Assembly: GCF_003052605.1 (NCBI RefSeq)
Contig: NZ_QASO01000117.1
Span: 1 to 58,586 of the forward strand
DNA length: 58,586 nt
Direction of reading: 5' to 3'
Origin: Ectopseudomonas oleovorans
Lineage (GTDB): Bacteria > Pseudomonadota > Gammaproteobacteria > Pseudomonadales > Pseudomonadaceae
The translations under genes were made by a program, and so were the position numbers. Below are positions 1 to 9,129 of this stretch, piece by piece (the first letter of the stretch is position 1; every line of letters begins with the position of its first letter). Below the pieces are notes generated by a model, which saw only the letters and a program-made list of their open reading frames with translations, ran no database searches and had not been told where the DNA came from.

Positions 1-316
1 CGTAGTAGAGATCCACTCGATTGCACAGTGACATGAACTGATGACGAACCGGTCGCACCGACCTGTGTGTAACCTGCTGCATCCATCGGCCCTCTGCTTT
101 GCAAGGCCGCTAGCCCGGTTAGGCGCACAGGAGCGAAATTCATCATGGCTCAAGGCTAACGCCTTATCAGAAGTCGAATATACGGAAGCAGTCGTACCTA
201 GGTTCAGAGGCAGATTATTTCACTGGCAAAACGGGAGGAGTCCATATACGGATGCAATCCGGGAAAGGCGCTGGTGCGCGCGGCGCGCGCTACCGGATTG
301 GCGTTGGTTGCGTCGT
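1..316. other. Intergenic stretch at the window edge, no gene recognised
   Basis: No frame here gives a protein I recognise. The open frames that cross it are antisense or out-of-frame to the YbaK gene that follows. The base composition looks less GC-rich than the flanking genes, and the segment lies downstream of a minus-strand gene, so it could be the remnant of a rearrangement or the far flank of a gene outside the window. I see no tRNA, no terminal inverted repeat and no clear terminator. Confidence 0.4.
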
Positions 317-796
317 TCAGCAGGTTTCCGTTTCCACTTCCTGGCACACGTCGATCCACTCGGCATCGACCAGTTCGGCCATGCGCTGCGGGGCGATACG
401 CACGGCGCTGTGGGTGGCGCCGGCGGCCGGCAGCACTTCATCGAAGGCCAGCAGCGAGCGGTCGCAATAGACGCTGAGCGGTGTGGCCAGGCCGAATGGG
501 CAGACGCCGCCCACCGGGTGGCTGGTCAGTTCGACCACGGTCTGGGCATCGAGCATGCGCGATTTGGCACCGAAGCATTCCTTCATCTTGCGGTTGTCGA
601 TACGCGCGTCGCCGCGGGCGACGATCAGCACGTCGCGTTCGGCGATGCGAAAGGCCAGGGTCTTGGCGATCTGGCCCGGCGATACACCATGCGCTTCGGC
701 GGCCAGCGCCACGGTGGCGGTGCTGGACTGCAGTTCGATGATCGCGATATCGGGCGCCTTGGCGGCGAAGAAGGCGCGTACAGAGGCCAGGCTCAT
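317..796 (-). CDS. YbaK/EbsC-family aminoacyl-tRNA deacylase
   Basis: A 159-residue protein of the YbaK/ProX editing family. These free-standing cytoplasmic domains hydrolyse mischarged aminoacyl-tRNAs such as Cys-tRNA(Pro) or Ala-tRNA(Pro). The sequence has the family's order: an N-terminal helix, a segment ending in GQIAKTLAFR whose lysine is the conserved one of the fold, then VARGDARIDNRKMK and the glycine-rich HPVGGVCPFGL loop near residue 100, followed by the strand reading LSVYCDRSLL. The start at MSLASVRAFF is preferred over an upstream in-frame ATG because it begins at the domain and has a GGGG stretch in front. It stands alone, so substrate specificity cannot be read from context. 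Confidence 0.85.
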   Translation of the reverse strand: MSLASVRAFFAAKAPDIAIIELQSSTATVALAAEAHGVSPGQIAKTLAFRIAERDVLIVARGDARIDNRKMKECFGAKSRMLDAQTVVELTSHPVGGVCPFGLATPLSVYCDRSLLAFDEVLPAAGATHSAVRIAPQRMAELVDAEWIDVCQEVETETC

Positions 797-959
797 GAAA
801 CGGTCCCCCAGGGCTGTCGAGGTGGGCACGGCATGACGGCCAGTCTCTCGCTGGCCAAGCGCAGCCCCCTTCCTGGGGTGCTGGTGTGGTCGTGACCACG
901 GCGAAAAAACAAGCGGCCATGCTCGCGCTGCATGGGCGGCGCGTCAAGACCTGATGGCG

Positions 960-1826
960 TCAGTTTGCCAGCAGATGTGCTGTTTTTACCGCCTCAACGA
1001 GCCCGTAGCGACCTTTTTCGTCTCGCGTCACCCGGCCCATGGCTACGTCGGGGTCGTGGGTGAATACCAGACGGCCGCCGCGGGCGACCAGGTCGGCCAG
1101 CAGCGCCTCCTTCTCCTCGATCAGGCCTTCGGGGAAACGGTCGTAACCCATGGTGATCGGCAGGTGCACCCAGGGCGCGCCAGGGATCAGGTCGCCGGGA
1201 AACACCACCGGCCCGCCCGGCATGGCCACTTCCGGCAACAACTGGCCCGGTGTGTGGCCATCGCTCCAGTGCAGGCGCCAATCGGGGCCGAGCAGTGCGC
1301 AACTGTCGGTTTCATCGATCAGATGCAGGCGTCCGCTGGCCTCCAGCAGAGCCAGCAACTCCGGGATGTAGGAGGCCTTGTCGCGGGCGTGTGGCTTGCA
1401 GGCGCGCTGCCATTGGCGCCGGCCGGTGACGAAGCGCGCGTTGGGAAATAGCAGGCGAGCCGGCTGACCGTCTTGCCAGGCGGCCAGCAGGCCGCCGGCA
1501 TGGTCGAAGTGCAGGTGGGTGAGGACGACGATATCGATATCGGCGTCGCTCAGGCCCTGCGCTGCCAGGCTGTCGAGCAGCACATGACGCTCTTCCTGCA
1601 CACCGAAGCGCTGCTTCAGCTCCGGGCTGAAGAAGGCGCCGATGCCGGTCTCGACAAGAATGTTGCGCTCGTCTTCCTGCACCAGCAGGGCGCGGCAGCC
1701 GAGGTCGATACGGTTCAGGTCGTCGGCTGGCATCCAGCGTTGCCACAGCGCCTTGGGCGCGTTGCCGAACATGGCGCCGCCATCGAGTTTCTGGCTGTTG
1801 CCGGTCAGGGTGGTCAGGGTTCGCAT
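960..1826 (-). CDS. MBL-fold metallo-hydrolase
   Basis: A 288-residue metallo-beta-lactamase-fold hydrolase without a signal peptide, so probably cytoplasmic. The zinc signature HLHFDH is at residues 104-109, with later metal-ligand candidates in the SDGHTPGQ and FTHDPD segments, as in the lactonase and glyoxalase-II-like branches. Substrate is not predictable; members include N-acyl-homoserine lactonases, glyoxalase-like and alkylsulfatase-like enzymes. The longer frame that runs upstream is rejected because it crosses the terminator and repeat behind the next gene; MRTLTTLTGN begins at the fold and has AGAGA in front. It appears to be a single-gene unit separated from its neighbour by a strong terminator. 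Confidence 0.85.
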   Translation of the reverse strand: MRTLTTLTGNSQKLDGGAMFGNAPKALWQRWMPADDLNRIDLGCRALLVQEDERNILVETGIGAFFSPELKQRFGVQEERHVLLDSLAAQGLSDADIDIVVLTHLHFDHAGGLLAAWQDGQPARLLFPNARFVTGRRQWQRACKPHARDKASYIPELLALLEASGRLHLIDETDSCALLGPDWRLHWSDGHTPGQLLPEVAMPGGPVVFPGDLIPGAPWVHLPITMGYDRFPEGLIEEKEALLADLVARGGRLVFTHDPDVAMGRVTRDEKGRYGLVEAVKTAHLLAN

Positions 1827-1914
1827 GACGGTATCTCTTGTTCTTGAAGGCGGCTGTGCTCGGTCTTGCATTGTCGCCGAGCCTTGCCGGGGGAAAGCGC
1901 CGACGCCGGCTAAT

Positions 1915-1944
1915 AAAAAAAGCGCGGCGCCGAAACGGCCGCGC
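1915..1944 (-). terminator. Rho-independent terminator after the acyl-CoA dehydrogenase
   Basis: Read on the minus strand, a GC stem of GCGCGGC against GCCGCGC with a nine-base loop is followed directly by seven T residues. It lies 70 bases past the acyl-CoA dehydrogenase stop and upstream of the MBL hydrolase, so it should end the fatty-acid operon transcript. Confidence 0.8.
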
Positions 1945-1958
1945 AACACGCTCAAACC

Positions 1959-2013
1959 TGTAGGGCGGGTGAAACCCGCCGGCTCGACGGTGGCGGGTTG
2001 CACCCGCCCTACG
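1959..2013. repeat. Inverted extragenic repeat, GTAGGGCGGGT type
   Basis: Two arms of about 22 bases, TGTAGGGCGGGTGAAACCCG on the left and its near-complement ending CACCCGCCCTACG on the right, are separated by about 11 bases. Each arm also contains its own small GCGGGT/ACCCGC stem. A related unit (GTAGGGTGGGCTTCAGCCCA) occurs near 46.1 kb, so this is a dispersed family. It abuts the stop codon of the acyl-CoA dehydrogenase. Confidence 0.7.
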
Positions 2014-2014
2014 T

Positions 2015-3787
2015 TTAGAACTGCTCTGCAGCCAGACCATAAAGCGGCTGGCTGCCGGCACGAATGCTCGCCTCCAGGCTCAGGGTGCGCGGCAGCAGGC
2101 GGGCGAAGAAGAACTCGGCGGTGGCCAGCTTGCCGCTGTAAAAGGCTTCGTCCTCGCTCTGCTTTTCCTGCGCTACGGCGGCCATGCGCGCCCACATGTA
2201 GGCGTAGGCGACGTAGCCGAACAGGTGCAGGTACTCCACCGAGGCGGCGCCCACCGAGTTCGGGTCGGCCTTGGCCTCCTCGAGCAGCCAGCCGCTGACC
2301 GCCTCCAGGCGCTCCAACGCTTCGACCAGGCGATCACCGAAGGGCGATTCATGGGCATGGGCGAAGTCGCGCACTTCGGCGGCGAACAGGCGCAGCGCGG
2401 CGCCACCGTTGGCCACCACCTTGCGCCCGAGCAGGTCGAGCGCCTGGATGCCATTGGTGCCTTCGTAGATCTGTGCGATGCGCACGTCGCGCACCAGTTG
2501 CTCCTGGCCCCATTCGCGGATGTAGCCGTGGCCGCCGAATACCTGCTGGCCGTGCACGCAGCTTTCCAGCCCGGTGTCGGTGAAGAAGGCCTTGGCCACC
2601 GGGGTGAGCAGGGCGACCAGTGCTTCGGCGTTCTGCCGTTCCTCGGCATCCTCGGCGTACTTGGCCAGATCGAGCTGCTGGCCAACGTAGCAGGCGAATG
2701 CGCGACCACCCTCGTTCAGCGCCTTCATGGTCAGCAGCATGCGGCGCACATCGGCGTGGACGATGATCGGGTCGGCGAGCTTGTCGTGGTTTACCGGGCC
2801 AGTGGCGGCGCGGCTCTGGATACGCTCGCGGGCGTAGGCGACCGCCGACTGGTAGGACGCCTCGGCGCAGCCGATGCCCTGGATGCCGATGGACAGACGC
2901 TCGTAGTTCATCATGGTGAACATCGCCGCCAGGCCCTTGTTGACCTCGCCGATCAGGTAGCCGGTGGCGCCGTCGAAGTTCATCACGCAGGTGCTTGATG
3001 CCTTGATACCCATCTTGTGCTCGATGGAGCCGCAGCTCACCGCATTGCGCGCGCCCAGGCTGCCGTCGGCATTGACCATCACCTTGGGCACCAGGAACAG
3101 CGAGATGCCCTTCGGCCCGGCCGGTGCGTCCGGCAGCTTGGCCAGCACCAGATGGATGATGTTCTCGGTCAGATCCTGTTCGCCGCCGGTGATAAAGATC
3201 TTGCTGCCGCTGACCTTGTAGCTGCCATCCGCCTGCGGCTCGGCGCGGGTTCTGATGATGCCCAGGTCGGTGCCGGCATGGGCCTCGGTCAGGCACATGG
3301 AGCCGGCCCAGCGGCCTTCGTACATCGGCGGCAGATAGGTGGTCTTGAGTTCTTCGCTGGCATGGGCGTCGATGGCCAGGCAGGCGCCGGAACTCAGCGC
3401 TGAATACAGCGCGAAGCTGGAACCAGCGGCGTAGAGCATCTCCTCGAATGCCACGGCGAGCATCTTGGGCATGCCCATGCCGCCGTAATTCGGGTTGCCG
3501 GAAAGACCCACCCAGCCACCTTCGGTGTAGGTGGCGTAGGCCTCGCGGAAACCGGTCGGGGTGCGCACGTCGCCGCCTTCCCACTGCGCGCCTTCCTCGT
3601 CGCCGCTGCGGTTTAGCGGGGCGATCAGCGTACCGGTGACCTTGGCCGCCTCTTCGAGAATGGCGTCGGCGGTGTCGGCATCGACGGTTTCGGCCAGGGC
3701 CGGCAGGCGTGCCCACAGTTGCGGGGCGGCGAAGACCTCATGAAGGACGAAGCGCATATCGCGCAGCGGGGCGTTGAATTCGGGCAT
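2015..3787 (-). CDS. Acyl-CoA dehydrogenase, large (DmdC/FadE1-like) type
   Basis: A 590-residue FAD-dependent acyl-CoA dehydrogenase, longer than the usual 380-400 because it carries the extra N-terminal and C-terminal segments of the roughly 600-residue DmdC/FadE-like group. It should catalyse the first step of beta-oxidation, acyl-CoA to trans-2-enoyl-CoA. Visible marks are the MPEFNAPLRDMRFVLHEVF N-terminus typical of the group, the flavin-binding CLTEAHAGTDLG segment, the KIFITGG strand and the catalytic-base region IYEGTNGIQALDLLGRKV. The start is placed at MPEFN, with GAGG upstream, rather than at a more upstream in-frame start. It is the last gene of a three-gene minus-strand cluster with a permease and an acyl-CoA synthetase. 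Chain-length preference is not evident. Confidence 0.92.
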   Translation of the reverse strand: MPEFNAPLRDMRFVLHEVFAAPQLWARLPALAETVDADTADAILEEAAKVTGTLIAPLNRSGDEEGAQWEGGDVRTPTGFREAYATYTEGGWVGLSGNPNYGGMGMPKMLAVAFEEMLYAAGSSFALYSALSSGACLAIDAHASEELKTTYLPPMYEGRWAGSMCLTEAHAGTDLGIIRTRAEPQADGSYKVSGSKIFITGGEQDLTENIIHLVLAKLPDAPAGPKGISLFLVPKVMVNADGSLGARNAVSCGSIEHKMGIKASSTCVMNFDGATGYLIGEVNKGLAAMFTMMNYERLSIGIQGIGCAEASYQSAVAYARERIQSRAATGPVNHDKLADPIIVHADVRRMLLTMKALNEGGRAFACYVGQQLDLAKYAEDAEERQNAEALVALLTPVAKAFFTDTGLESCVHGQQVFGGHGYIREWGQEQLVRDVRIAQIYEGTNGIQALDLLGRKVVANGGAALRLFAAEVRDFAHAHESPFGDRLVEALERLEAVSGWLLEEAKADPNSVGAASVEYLHLFGYVAYAYMWARMAAVAQEKQSEDEAFYSGKLATAEFFFARLLPRTLSLEASIRAGSQPLYGLAAEQF

Positions 3788-3847
3788 GGTGCAACCTCGA
3801 CAGCAGAGGCGCCGCGAGCAGGCGCGGCGCACGTGGAGCGAAAAGCG

Positions 3848-5221
3848 TCAGTCGGTCTCGGCCGGCTCGCGCGGTTTGTCCTTGACGCTGGTGAATTTAA
3901 GCAGATGGGTACGTTCGATCAGAATGTACAGCGCCGCGCCTGCGGCCAGGCCCCAGCCCGCGCCGTAGACCGCGAGCACCACACCCATAGTGCCGGCGAT
4001 GCCGCGCTCGGTGTTGTTGTTCAGTTGCTCGAAGCCGACCATCAGGCAGATATAGCCGGTGAGGATCAGCGTCAGCGACAGGGCGATCGGCAGCACCGGC
4101 TGGAAGAAGCTGACCAGCGGCAGCATGAACAGCGCGGCGAAGCCGGTGATCCAGAAGGTGCCGGCGCCGCTGTAGATTGAGTCCATCGCCTTGCGCCCGT
4201 ACTTGTAACGCTCGGCCATGGTCGCCGCCACCGCCGTCCACAGCGGGCCAGCCAGGCCCGGGTAGGGCGCGAAGAAGGCGTGCAGGGCGTTGCGGATGGC
4301 GGTCACCAAATGAATGCGGTCGACGTTGTTTTCGATCACCTCGTCGGTGCGCAGCTCATCGGCGCGCTGCATCAGCGACTGGCCGACGATGATGTCGCCG
4401 AAGGCGATCACGTAAGCGATCACCGCGGTTGGTACGGCCAGCATGAATACGTCCAGGCCGGGGAAGCCGACGTTGAACGGCAGGTAGTTCCACATCTCGC
4501 CGAAGGCTGGCGCGGTGATGCCCCATTTCACGTCCGGCATCTTGTACTCGCCCACGGCGATGCCGATGAAGATGGCGATCAGCATGCCTGGCACCATGCC
4601 GTAGTTGACGATCTTGCGGGCGAAGGGCACGCGCTCGGTCAGGCCCTTGAACGACACCGAGAACATCAGATACAGGCAGATCAGACTGCCCAGCACCAGG
4701 GAGATCGGCGTGTTGGCCAGACGGCCGCCCGCGCTGATTTCGCCCATCAGCGCGGCGATGCCGGCACCGATGATGATGCCGCCCTTCATCGAGTTGGGGA
4801 TCAGTCGCACCAGGACACTGCCCAGGCGGGTGACACCGAGGAAGAGGAAGATCACGAACACCAGAAACTGCAGGGCGAACAGCGCCTGAATGGCCGCAGG
4901 GCCCGGCTCGTAGTTGCCGAGAAACAGCAACACCACGGGAATGCCGGGGGTGATCCAGCCCGGCACCAGCGGCACGCCGAGCAGCGCCGGCAGCATGAAG
5001 CCGATGCCGCACACCACTACATAGGCCAGGGCCACGTCATAGGGCAGGCCGAGGTATTTCTCCAGCAGCGGGATCATTGCCAGGCTGACCACGAACATGA
5101 TCAGCGCCTGCAGCATCTCGGCGGTTTCCCAGCGGTAATGCACGAAGGGCAGGCGCACCTTGAACGGGCCGAATGGCCAGTAAGGTTGTTCGTCGCCGTC
5201 ACGGCGCTTGAAAATTTGCAT
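3848..5221 (-). CDS. NCS2/SLC23-like integral membrane permease
   Basis: A 457-residue inner-membrane protein with about 12 to 13 hydrophobic segments and short loops. The fold resembles the nucleobase:cation symporter-2 (xanthine/uracil permease) superfamily, for example the NSMKGGIIIGAGIAALMGE and AFGDIIVGQSL regions. The classical NCS2 signature residues for purines are not obvious, so a nucleobase substrate should not be assumed. It is encoded between an acyl-CoA synthetase and an acyl-CoA dehydrogenase on the same strand, 60 bases from the latter, which suggests that it imports an organic or fatty acid that these enzymes then activate and oxidise. That role is inference from context only. 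Confidence 0.75.
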   Translation of the reverse strand: MQIFKRRDGDEQPYWPFGPFKVRLPFVHYRWETAEMLQALIMFVVSLAMIPLLEKYLGLPYDVALAYVVVCGIGFMLPALLGVPLVPGWITPGIPVVLLFLGNYEPGPAAIQALFALQFLVFVIFLFLGVTRLGSVLVRLIPNSMKGGIIIGAGIAALMGEISAGGRLANTPISLVLGSLICLYLMFSVSFKGLTERVPFARKIVNYGMVPGMLIAIFIGIAVGEYKMPDVKWGITAPAFGEMWNYLPFNVGFPGLDVFMLAVPTAVIAYVIAFGDIIVGQSLMQRADELRTDEVIENNVDRIHLVTAIRNALHAFFAPYPGLAGPLWTAVAATMAERYKYGRKAMDSIYSGAGTFWITGFAALFMLPLVSFFQPVLPIALSLTLILTGYICLMVGFEQLNNNTERGIAGTMGVVLAVYGAGWGLAAGAALYILIERTHLLKFTSVKDKPREPAETD

Positions 5222-5277
5222 GAAGGTTCTCCGTCGGCCGCCAGGGCCGGTTCTTGTTGTTGTGCAAACGGTTCATT

Positions 5278-5316
5278 CACCCCTCTCCCACCGGGAGAGG
5301 GGCCGGGGGTGAGGGC
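5278..5316. repeat. Extragenic hairpin repeat, CCCTCTCCC/GGGAGAGGG
   Basis: A nine-base perfect stem CCCTCTCCC / GGGAGAGGG with a three-base loop, followed by GCCGGGGGTGAGGG. This is a common bacterial intergenic repeat type. It sits between the acyl-CoA synthetase stop and the permease start, so the two genes may be partly uncoupled at the RNA level. There is no T tract, so I do not call it a terminator. Confidence 0.6.
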
Positions 5317-5321
5317 TGCTT

Positions 5322-6941
5322 CTACAGCGCCTTGGCCATATCGCGCAGGACGAACTTCTGGATCTTGCCGGTGCTGGTCTTGGGCAACTGGGTGAAGACC
5401 ACGGTCTTGGGCACCTTGAAGCCCGCCAGGTGCTCGCGGCAGAAGCTCATGATCTCGCTGTCGCTGGCCTGCTGGCCGGTCTTCAGGGTGATGAAGGCGC
5501 AGGGCGTCTCGCCCCATTTCTCGTCCGGGCGGGCGACCACCGCCGCCTCCAGCACCGCCGGGTGGCGATAGAGCACGCCCTCGACCTCGATGGTGGAGAT
5601 GTTCTCGCCGCCGGAGATGATGATGTCCTTGAGCCGGTCGCGGATTTCCACGTAGCCGTCGGCGTGGCATACGCCCAGGTCGCCGGTGTGGAACCAGCCG
5701 CCCTCGAAGGCCTCGGCGGTGGCGCTGGGGTTCTTCAGGTAGCCCTTCATCACGGTGTTGCCGCGCATGAAGATCTCGCCGATGGTCTGGCCGTCGCGCG
5801 GTACCGGCTCGAGGGTCTTCGGGTCGGCCACCATCACCCCTTCCAGGGTCGGGTAGCGCACGCCCTGGCGCGCCTTGATGGTGGCGCGCTCTTCCAGCGG
5901 CAGTTCGTCCCATTCGGCGTGCCAGGCGCACAGGGTCACCGGGCCATAGACCTCAGTAAGGCCGTACACATGGGTGACATGGATGCCCATTTCCTCCACC
6001 GCGCCGATCACCTTCGCGGGCGGCGCGGCGCCGGCAACCATGGCCTTGACCGGGTGATCGATAGCCGCCTTGGCCTCGGCCGGCATGTTCACCAGCGCGT
6101 TGAGCACGATGGGTGCGCCGCACAGGTGGGTGACCTGCTCGTCGCGGATCAGGGTGAGGATCTTCGCCGGGTCGACGCGTCGCAGGAACACGTGCACACC
6201 AGCCAGGGCGGTGATGGTCCAGGGGTAGCACCAGCCGTTGCAGTGGAACATCGGCAATGTCCACAGGTAGACCGGGTGGTTGCCCATGGCCCAGGTCATC
6301 TGGTTGCCCATGGCATTGAGGAAGGCGCCGCGGTGGTGATAGACCACGCCCTTGGGATTGCCGGTGGTGCCGGAGGTGTAGTTGAGGCTGATGGCCTGCC
6401 ACTCGTCCGTCGGCCACTGCCAGGCGAACTCGGGGTCGCCTTCGGCAAGGAAGGCCTCGTAGTCCAGATCGCTGACTGCCTGGCCTTCGCCGTATTCGGG
6501 GTCGTCGACGTCGATCACCAGTGGCGGGTGGTCGAGCATGCCGATGGCGGCGTGGATCACGTCATGGAATTCGCGGTCGGCAATCACCACCTTGGCTTCG
6601 CCATGCTGCAGCATGAAGGCGATGGCTTCGGCATCCAGGCGCACGTTGAGGGTGTTGAGCACCGCGCCGATCATCGGCACGCCGAAATGCGCTTCGAGCA
6701 TCGCCGGAATATTCGGCAGCATCACTGCCACCGTGTCGCCCTGGCCGATGCCACGGCCGGCCAGTGCCGAGGCCAGGCGCCGGCAGCGCGCGTAGGTCTC
6801 GGCCCAGTTGCGACGAATCGAGCCATGCACTACGGCCGGGTAGTGCGGGTATACCGCCGCTGTACGTTCGATGAAGCTCAGTGGGCTGAGGGCAACATGG
6901 TTGACGGCGGTGCGGCCGAGGCCCTGCTCGTAGATCGACAT
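5322..6941 (-). CDS. AMP-forming acyl-CoA synthetase (AlkK-like)
   Basis: A 539-residue ANL-superfamily ligase that activates a carboxylic acid to its CoA thioester through an acyl-adenylate. The P-loop-like motif YTSGTTGNPKG is at 188-198, the YGLTE motif follows, the WFHTGDLG hinge aspartate region and the DRLKDIIISGGENIS linker are intact, and the catalytic lysine is K526 in STGKIQK. Overall it resembles medium-chain ligases of the AlkK type, but the acid is not certain. The start has AAGGTG eight bases upstream. It heads the minus-strand cluster with the permease and dehydrogenase and faces the divergent kinase gene across a 141-base AT-rich gap that carries an inverted repeat. Confidence 0.9.
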   Translation of the reverse strand: MSIYEQGLGRTAVNHVALSPLSFIERTAAVYPHYPAVVHGSIRRNWAETYARCRRLASALAGRGIGQGDTVAVMLPNIPAMLEAHFGVPMIGAVLNTLNVRLDAEAIAFMLQHGEAKVVIADREFHDVIHAAIGMLDHPPLVIDVDDPEYGEGQAVSDLDYEAFLAEGDPEFAWQWPTDEWQAISLNYTSGTTGNPKGVVYHHRGAFLNAMGNQMTWAMGNHPVYLWTLPMFHCNGWCYPWTITALAGVHVFLRRVDPAKILTLIRDEQVTHLCGAPIVLNALVNMPAEAKAAIDHPVKAMVAGAAPPAKVIGAVEEMGIHVTHVYGLTEVYGPVTLCAWHAEWDELPLEERATIKARQGVRYPTLEGVMVADPKTLEPVPRDGQTIGEIFMRGNTVMKGYLKNPSATAEAFEGGWFHTGDLGVCHADGYVEIRDRLKDIIISGGENISTIEVEGVLYRHPAVLEAAVVARPDEKWGETPCAFITLKTGQQASDSEIMSFCREHLAGFKVPKTVVFTQLPKTSTGKIQKFVLRDMAKAL

Positions 6942-6981
6942 GGCGGATACACCTTTGGCTGATTGTTAGCTCTGGTTATTC

Positions 6982-7022
6982 CGGTAATGATGCAGGCATT
7001 ACCGAAGCTTGCTGGCGGTAAT
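6982..7022. promoter_or_regulatory. Candidate operator: CGGTAATG inverted repeat plus a third half-site
   Basis: CGGTAATG and its exact complement CATTACCG lie seven bases apart, and a further direct half-site CGGTAAT follows 12 bases later. The group is in the AT-rich gap between the divergent acyl-CoA synthetase and histidine-kinase genes. It is a reasonable binding site for the FixJ-type regulator encoded downstream of the kinase. No experimental support is visible in sequence. Confidence 0.5.
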
Positions 7023-7082
7023 TTATAGGTCATTTCTGTTTTTTATGGAAGTTGTACCAAGGTTTTATAGAATAATTACTAT

Positions 7083-8993
7083 ATGAGTCTCTCAAGCGAT
7101 CAGGCGGCCGTGCCGCTGCAGTCCTGGCTGCGCATCCAGCGCGAAGCACCATCCCTCAACGAGCGGGCGGCGGCTTTGCGTCGCGCCGTGCTTGGCTGTC
7201 CGCAGGTACGCCAGGCCTGGTATCTGACCTGGCAGCCGGCCAGCCGCACCTATGCCCAGGACGATGGTGGGCCACGCTTGCCGCCAGGCCAGGGGGATCC
7301 ACTGGCGGCCAGCGATCAGGAGTTGTTCGAGGTGCTGACGACGCAGCCCTGCCTGAGCCTGGAAGCAGTGCGTCAGCTGCCCTGCTGGCTGGCCGGGCGA
7401 CTGCGCCGCGCCGCGATTCATCATGGTCAGGCGCTGGCGCTGAGCCTGGAGGAGGGCGGTGCCGGTCTGTTGCTGCTGCAGGTGGACGAAAACGCCGGCT
7501 TGGAATGGTTGCCCTGGCTGCGTGAGTTGCTGGCGCAACTGGTCGGTTTGGCTGGTGGTATGAGTCGCAGTGCGCCGTTGCTATCGGCCGACCCACAGCC
7601 GGCGTTGCTGCTCGATGCGCGCGCACGGCCGCTGGAGTTCAACCAGGCTTTGCAGGCGCTGCTCGGCGACCGCTCGCTGGCACAGGTCGGCGCCATATTG
7701 CCCGTCAATCATATGCCGCTGGTGCGCGCCTGCCTGCAGCAGTCGCGCGCCATCGAGGCGGTGGAGGCACAGGACGGCGAGCGCATCCTGATCTGGAGCT
7801 TTATCCCCGATGTCGCCGAACGGCGGGTGCTGGCGCGCTGCCGCGAAGCGACCCAGGAAATCCGCGAGCAGCGCGAGGCCGCGCGCGCACGGCGGCTGTA
7901 CCGGCTGATCACCGAGAACACCACCGACCTGATCTCCCGGCATACGCCGGACGGCGTGTTTCTCGATGCCTCGCCTGCAAGCTGGACGCTGCTCGGCTAC
8001 TGGCCGGAAGAACTGCGCGGCATGGCGGTCGACAGCCTGCTGCATCCGCAGGACCAGCTGCAGCAGGCCAAGCAGGCGCACGAGGCGTTGGAGCAGGACG
8101 GCTACCACACCATGACCTACCGCATTCGTCATCGCGACGGTCACTACCTGTGGTTCGAGACCGCCAGCCGCGCCATTCGCGAAACCTACACCGGTGCGGT
8201 GGTGGAGGTGGTCAGCGTGTCGCGCGACATTACCGCGCGCATCCAGGCCGAGGAGAACAAGCGCCGCCTGGAGGACGAGCTGGCGCACACCACGCGGCTG
8301 ATCACCCTGGGCGAACTGGCCTCGGGCATCGCCCACGAGATCAACCAGCCGCTGGCGGCGGTGGTCAACTACGCCAGCGCCAGCCAGCGCTACCTGCAGG
8401 GCGTCGGCGGCGATCAGGCCGCTGTCGACAAGGTGGCTCAAGGCCTGGCGCGTATTACCGAACATGCCAACCACGCCTCGGCAGTGATCAAGCGCCTGCG
8501 CGCCTTCCTGCGCAAGGGCCAGCGGCGCATGCAGGCGCTCAATCTGGCCGAGGTGGCGCGCGAAGCGGTGCGCTTGTGCAACTGGGAGGCGAGCACGGCG
8601 CAGGTGGCGGTCAGCGACGCCTTGCCGGACAATCTGCCGCCGGTATTCGCCGACCGCGTGCTGCTCGAACAGGTGTTGCTCAACCTGCTGCGCAACGCCA
8701 TCGAGGCCAACCGCGATCAGCATCCGGGCAGCGCATCGCAGATTCGTCTGCAAGCGCAGGAGCGCGATGGCAGCCTGATGATCCGGGTGATCGACCAGGG
8801 GCCGGGTGTCAGTGAGGAGCAACTGGGTAAGCTGTTCACGCCGTTCTACACCAGCAAGGCGGACGGCCTGGGACTTGGCCTGTCCATGAGCCGCAGCATC
8901 GTCGAAGGTTTTGGTGGGTCGCTGGAGGCATTGCCGGCCGAGGGCGGCGGGCTGTGTCTGGAGTGCCGCTTGCCGCTGGGCAGAGAGGATTAG
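7083..8993 (+). CDS. PAS-domain sensor histidine kinase (FixL/DctB-like)
   Basis: A 636-residue soluble-looking kinase. Residues 1 to about 260 form an uncharacterised sensory region, about 275 to 390 a PAS/PAC domain (from LITENTTDLISRHTPDG to VVSVSRDITARIQ), then a HisKA domain with phospho-acceptor H418 in GIAHEINQPLAAVVNYA, and an HATPase domain with N-box NLLRNAIEAN and G-boxes DQGPGVS and GLGLGLSMSRSIVE. The H-box style is that of FixL/DctB/TodS kinases. No membrane segment is evident, so the cue is likely cytoplasmic. The start has a poor ribosome binding site and is the least certain point. It pairs with the response regulator 136 bases downstream and is divergent from the acyl-CoA genes, suggesting that it controls them. 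Confidence 0.88.
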   Translation: MSLSSDQAAVPLQSWLRIQREAPSLNERAAALRRAVLGCPQVRQAWYLTWQPASRTYAQDDGGPRLPPGQGDPLAASDQELFEVLTTQPCLSLEAVRQLPCWLAGRLRRAAIHHGQALALSLEEGGAGLLLLQVDENAGLEWLPWLRELLAQLVGLAGGMSRSAPLLSADPQPALLLDARARPLEFNQALQALLGDRSLAQVGAILPVNHMPLVRACLQQSRAIEAVEAQDGERILIWSFIPDVAERRVLARCREATQEIREQREAARARRLYRLITENTTDLISRHTPDGVFLDASPASWTLLGYWPEELRGMAVDSLLHPQDQLQQAKQAHEALEQDGYHTMTYRIRHRDGHYLWFETASRAIRETYTGAVVEVVSVSRDITARIQAEENKRRLEDELAHTTRLITLGELASGIAHEINQPLAAVVNYASASQRYLQGVGGDQAAVDKVAQGLARITEHANHASAVIKRLRAFLRKGQRRMQALNLAEVAREAVRLCNWEASTAQVAVSDALPDNLPPVFADRVLLEQVLLNLLRNAIEANRDQHPGSASQIRLQAQERDGSLMIRVIDQGPGVSEEQLGKLFTPFYTSKADGLGLGLSMSRSIVEGFGGSLEALPAEGGGLCLECRLPLGRED

Positions 8994-8999
8994 GTTGAT

Positions 9000-9026
9000 C
9001 TGTAGGAGCCGGCTTGCCGGCGATCA
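9000..9026. repeat. REP element
   Basis: A single Pseudomonas REP unit, TGTAGGAGCCGGCTTGCCGG followed by CGATC, with the internal GCCGGC/GCCGGC foldback. It lies between the kinase and regulator genes of the two-component pair. The same core occurs as doublets near 31.2 and 40.1 kb. Confidence 0.75.
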
Positions 9027-9129
9027 GGACTCGTGGCGCGACGCGAATCGGCGGACTGTTCGCTGGCGCTCCTGAGTCCGCCCTACGAGCGGCCAAGTCA
9101 CTGATAACAACAAGAGGAGCAGCACAGGG

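Noticed and set aside
5430..6962. A 510-codon open frame on the plus strand
   Set aside because: It is fully antisense to the acyl-CoA synthetase, has a composition typical of a GC-rich shadow frame (many H, V, G, D and A) and no known domain.
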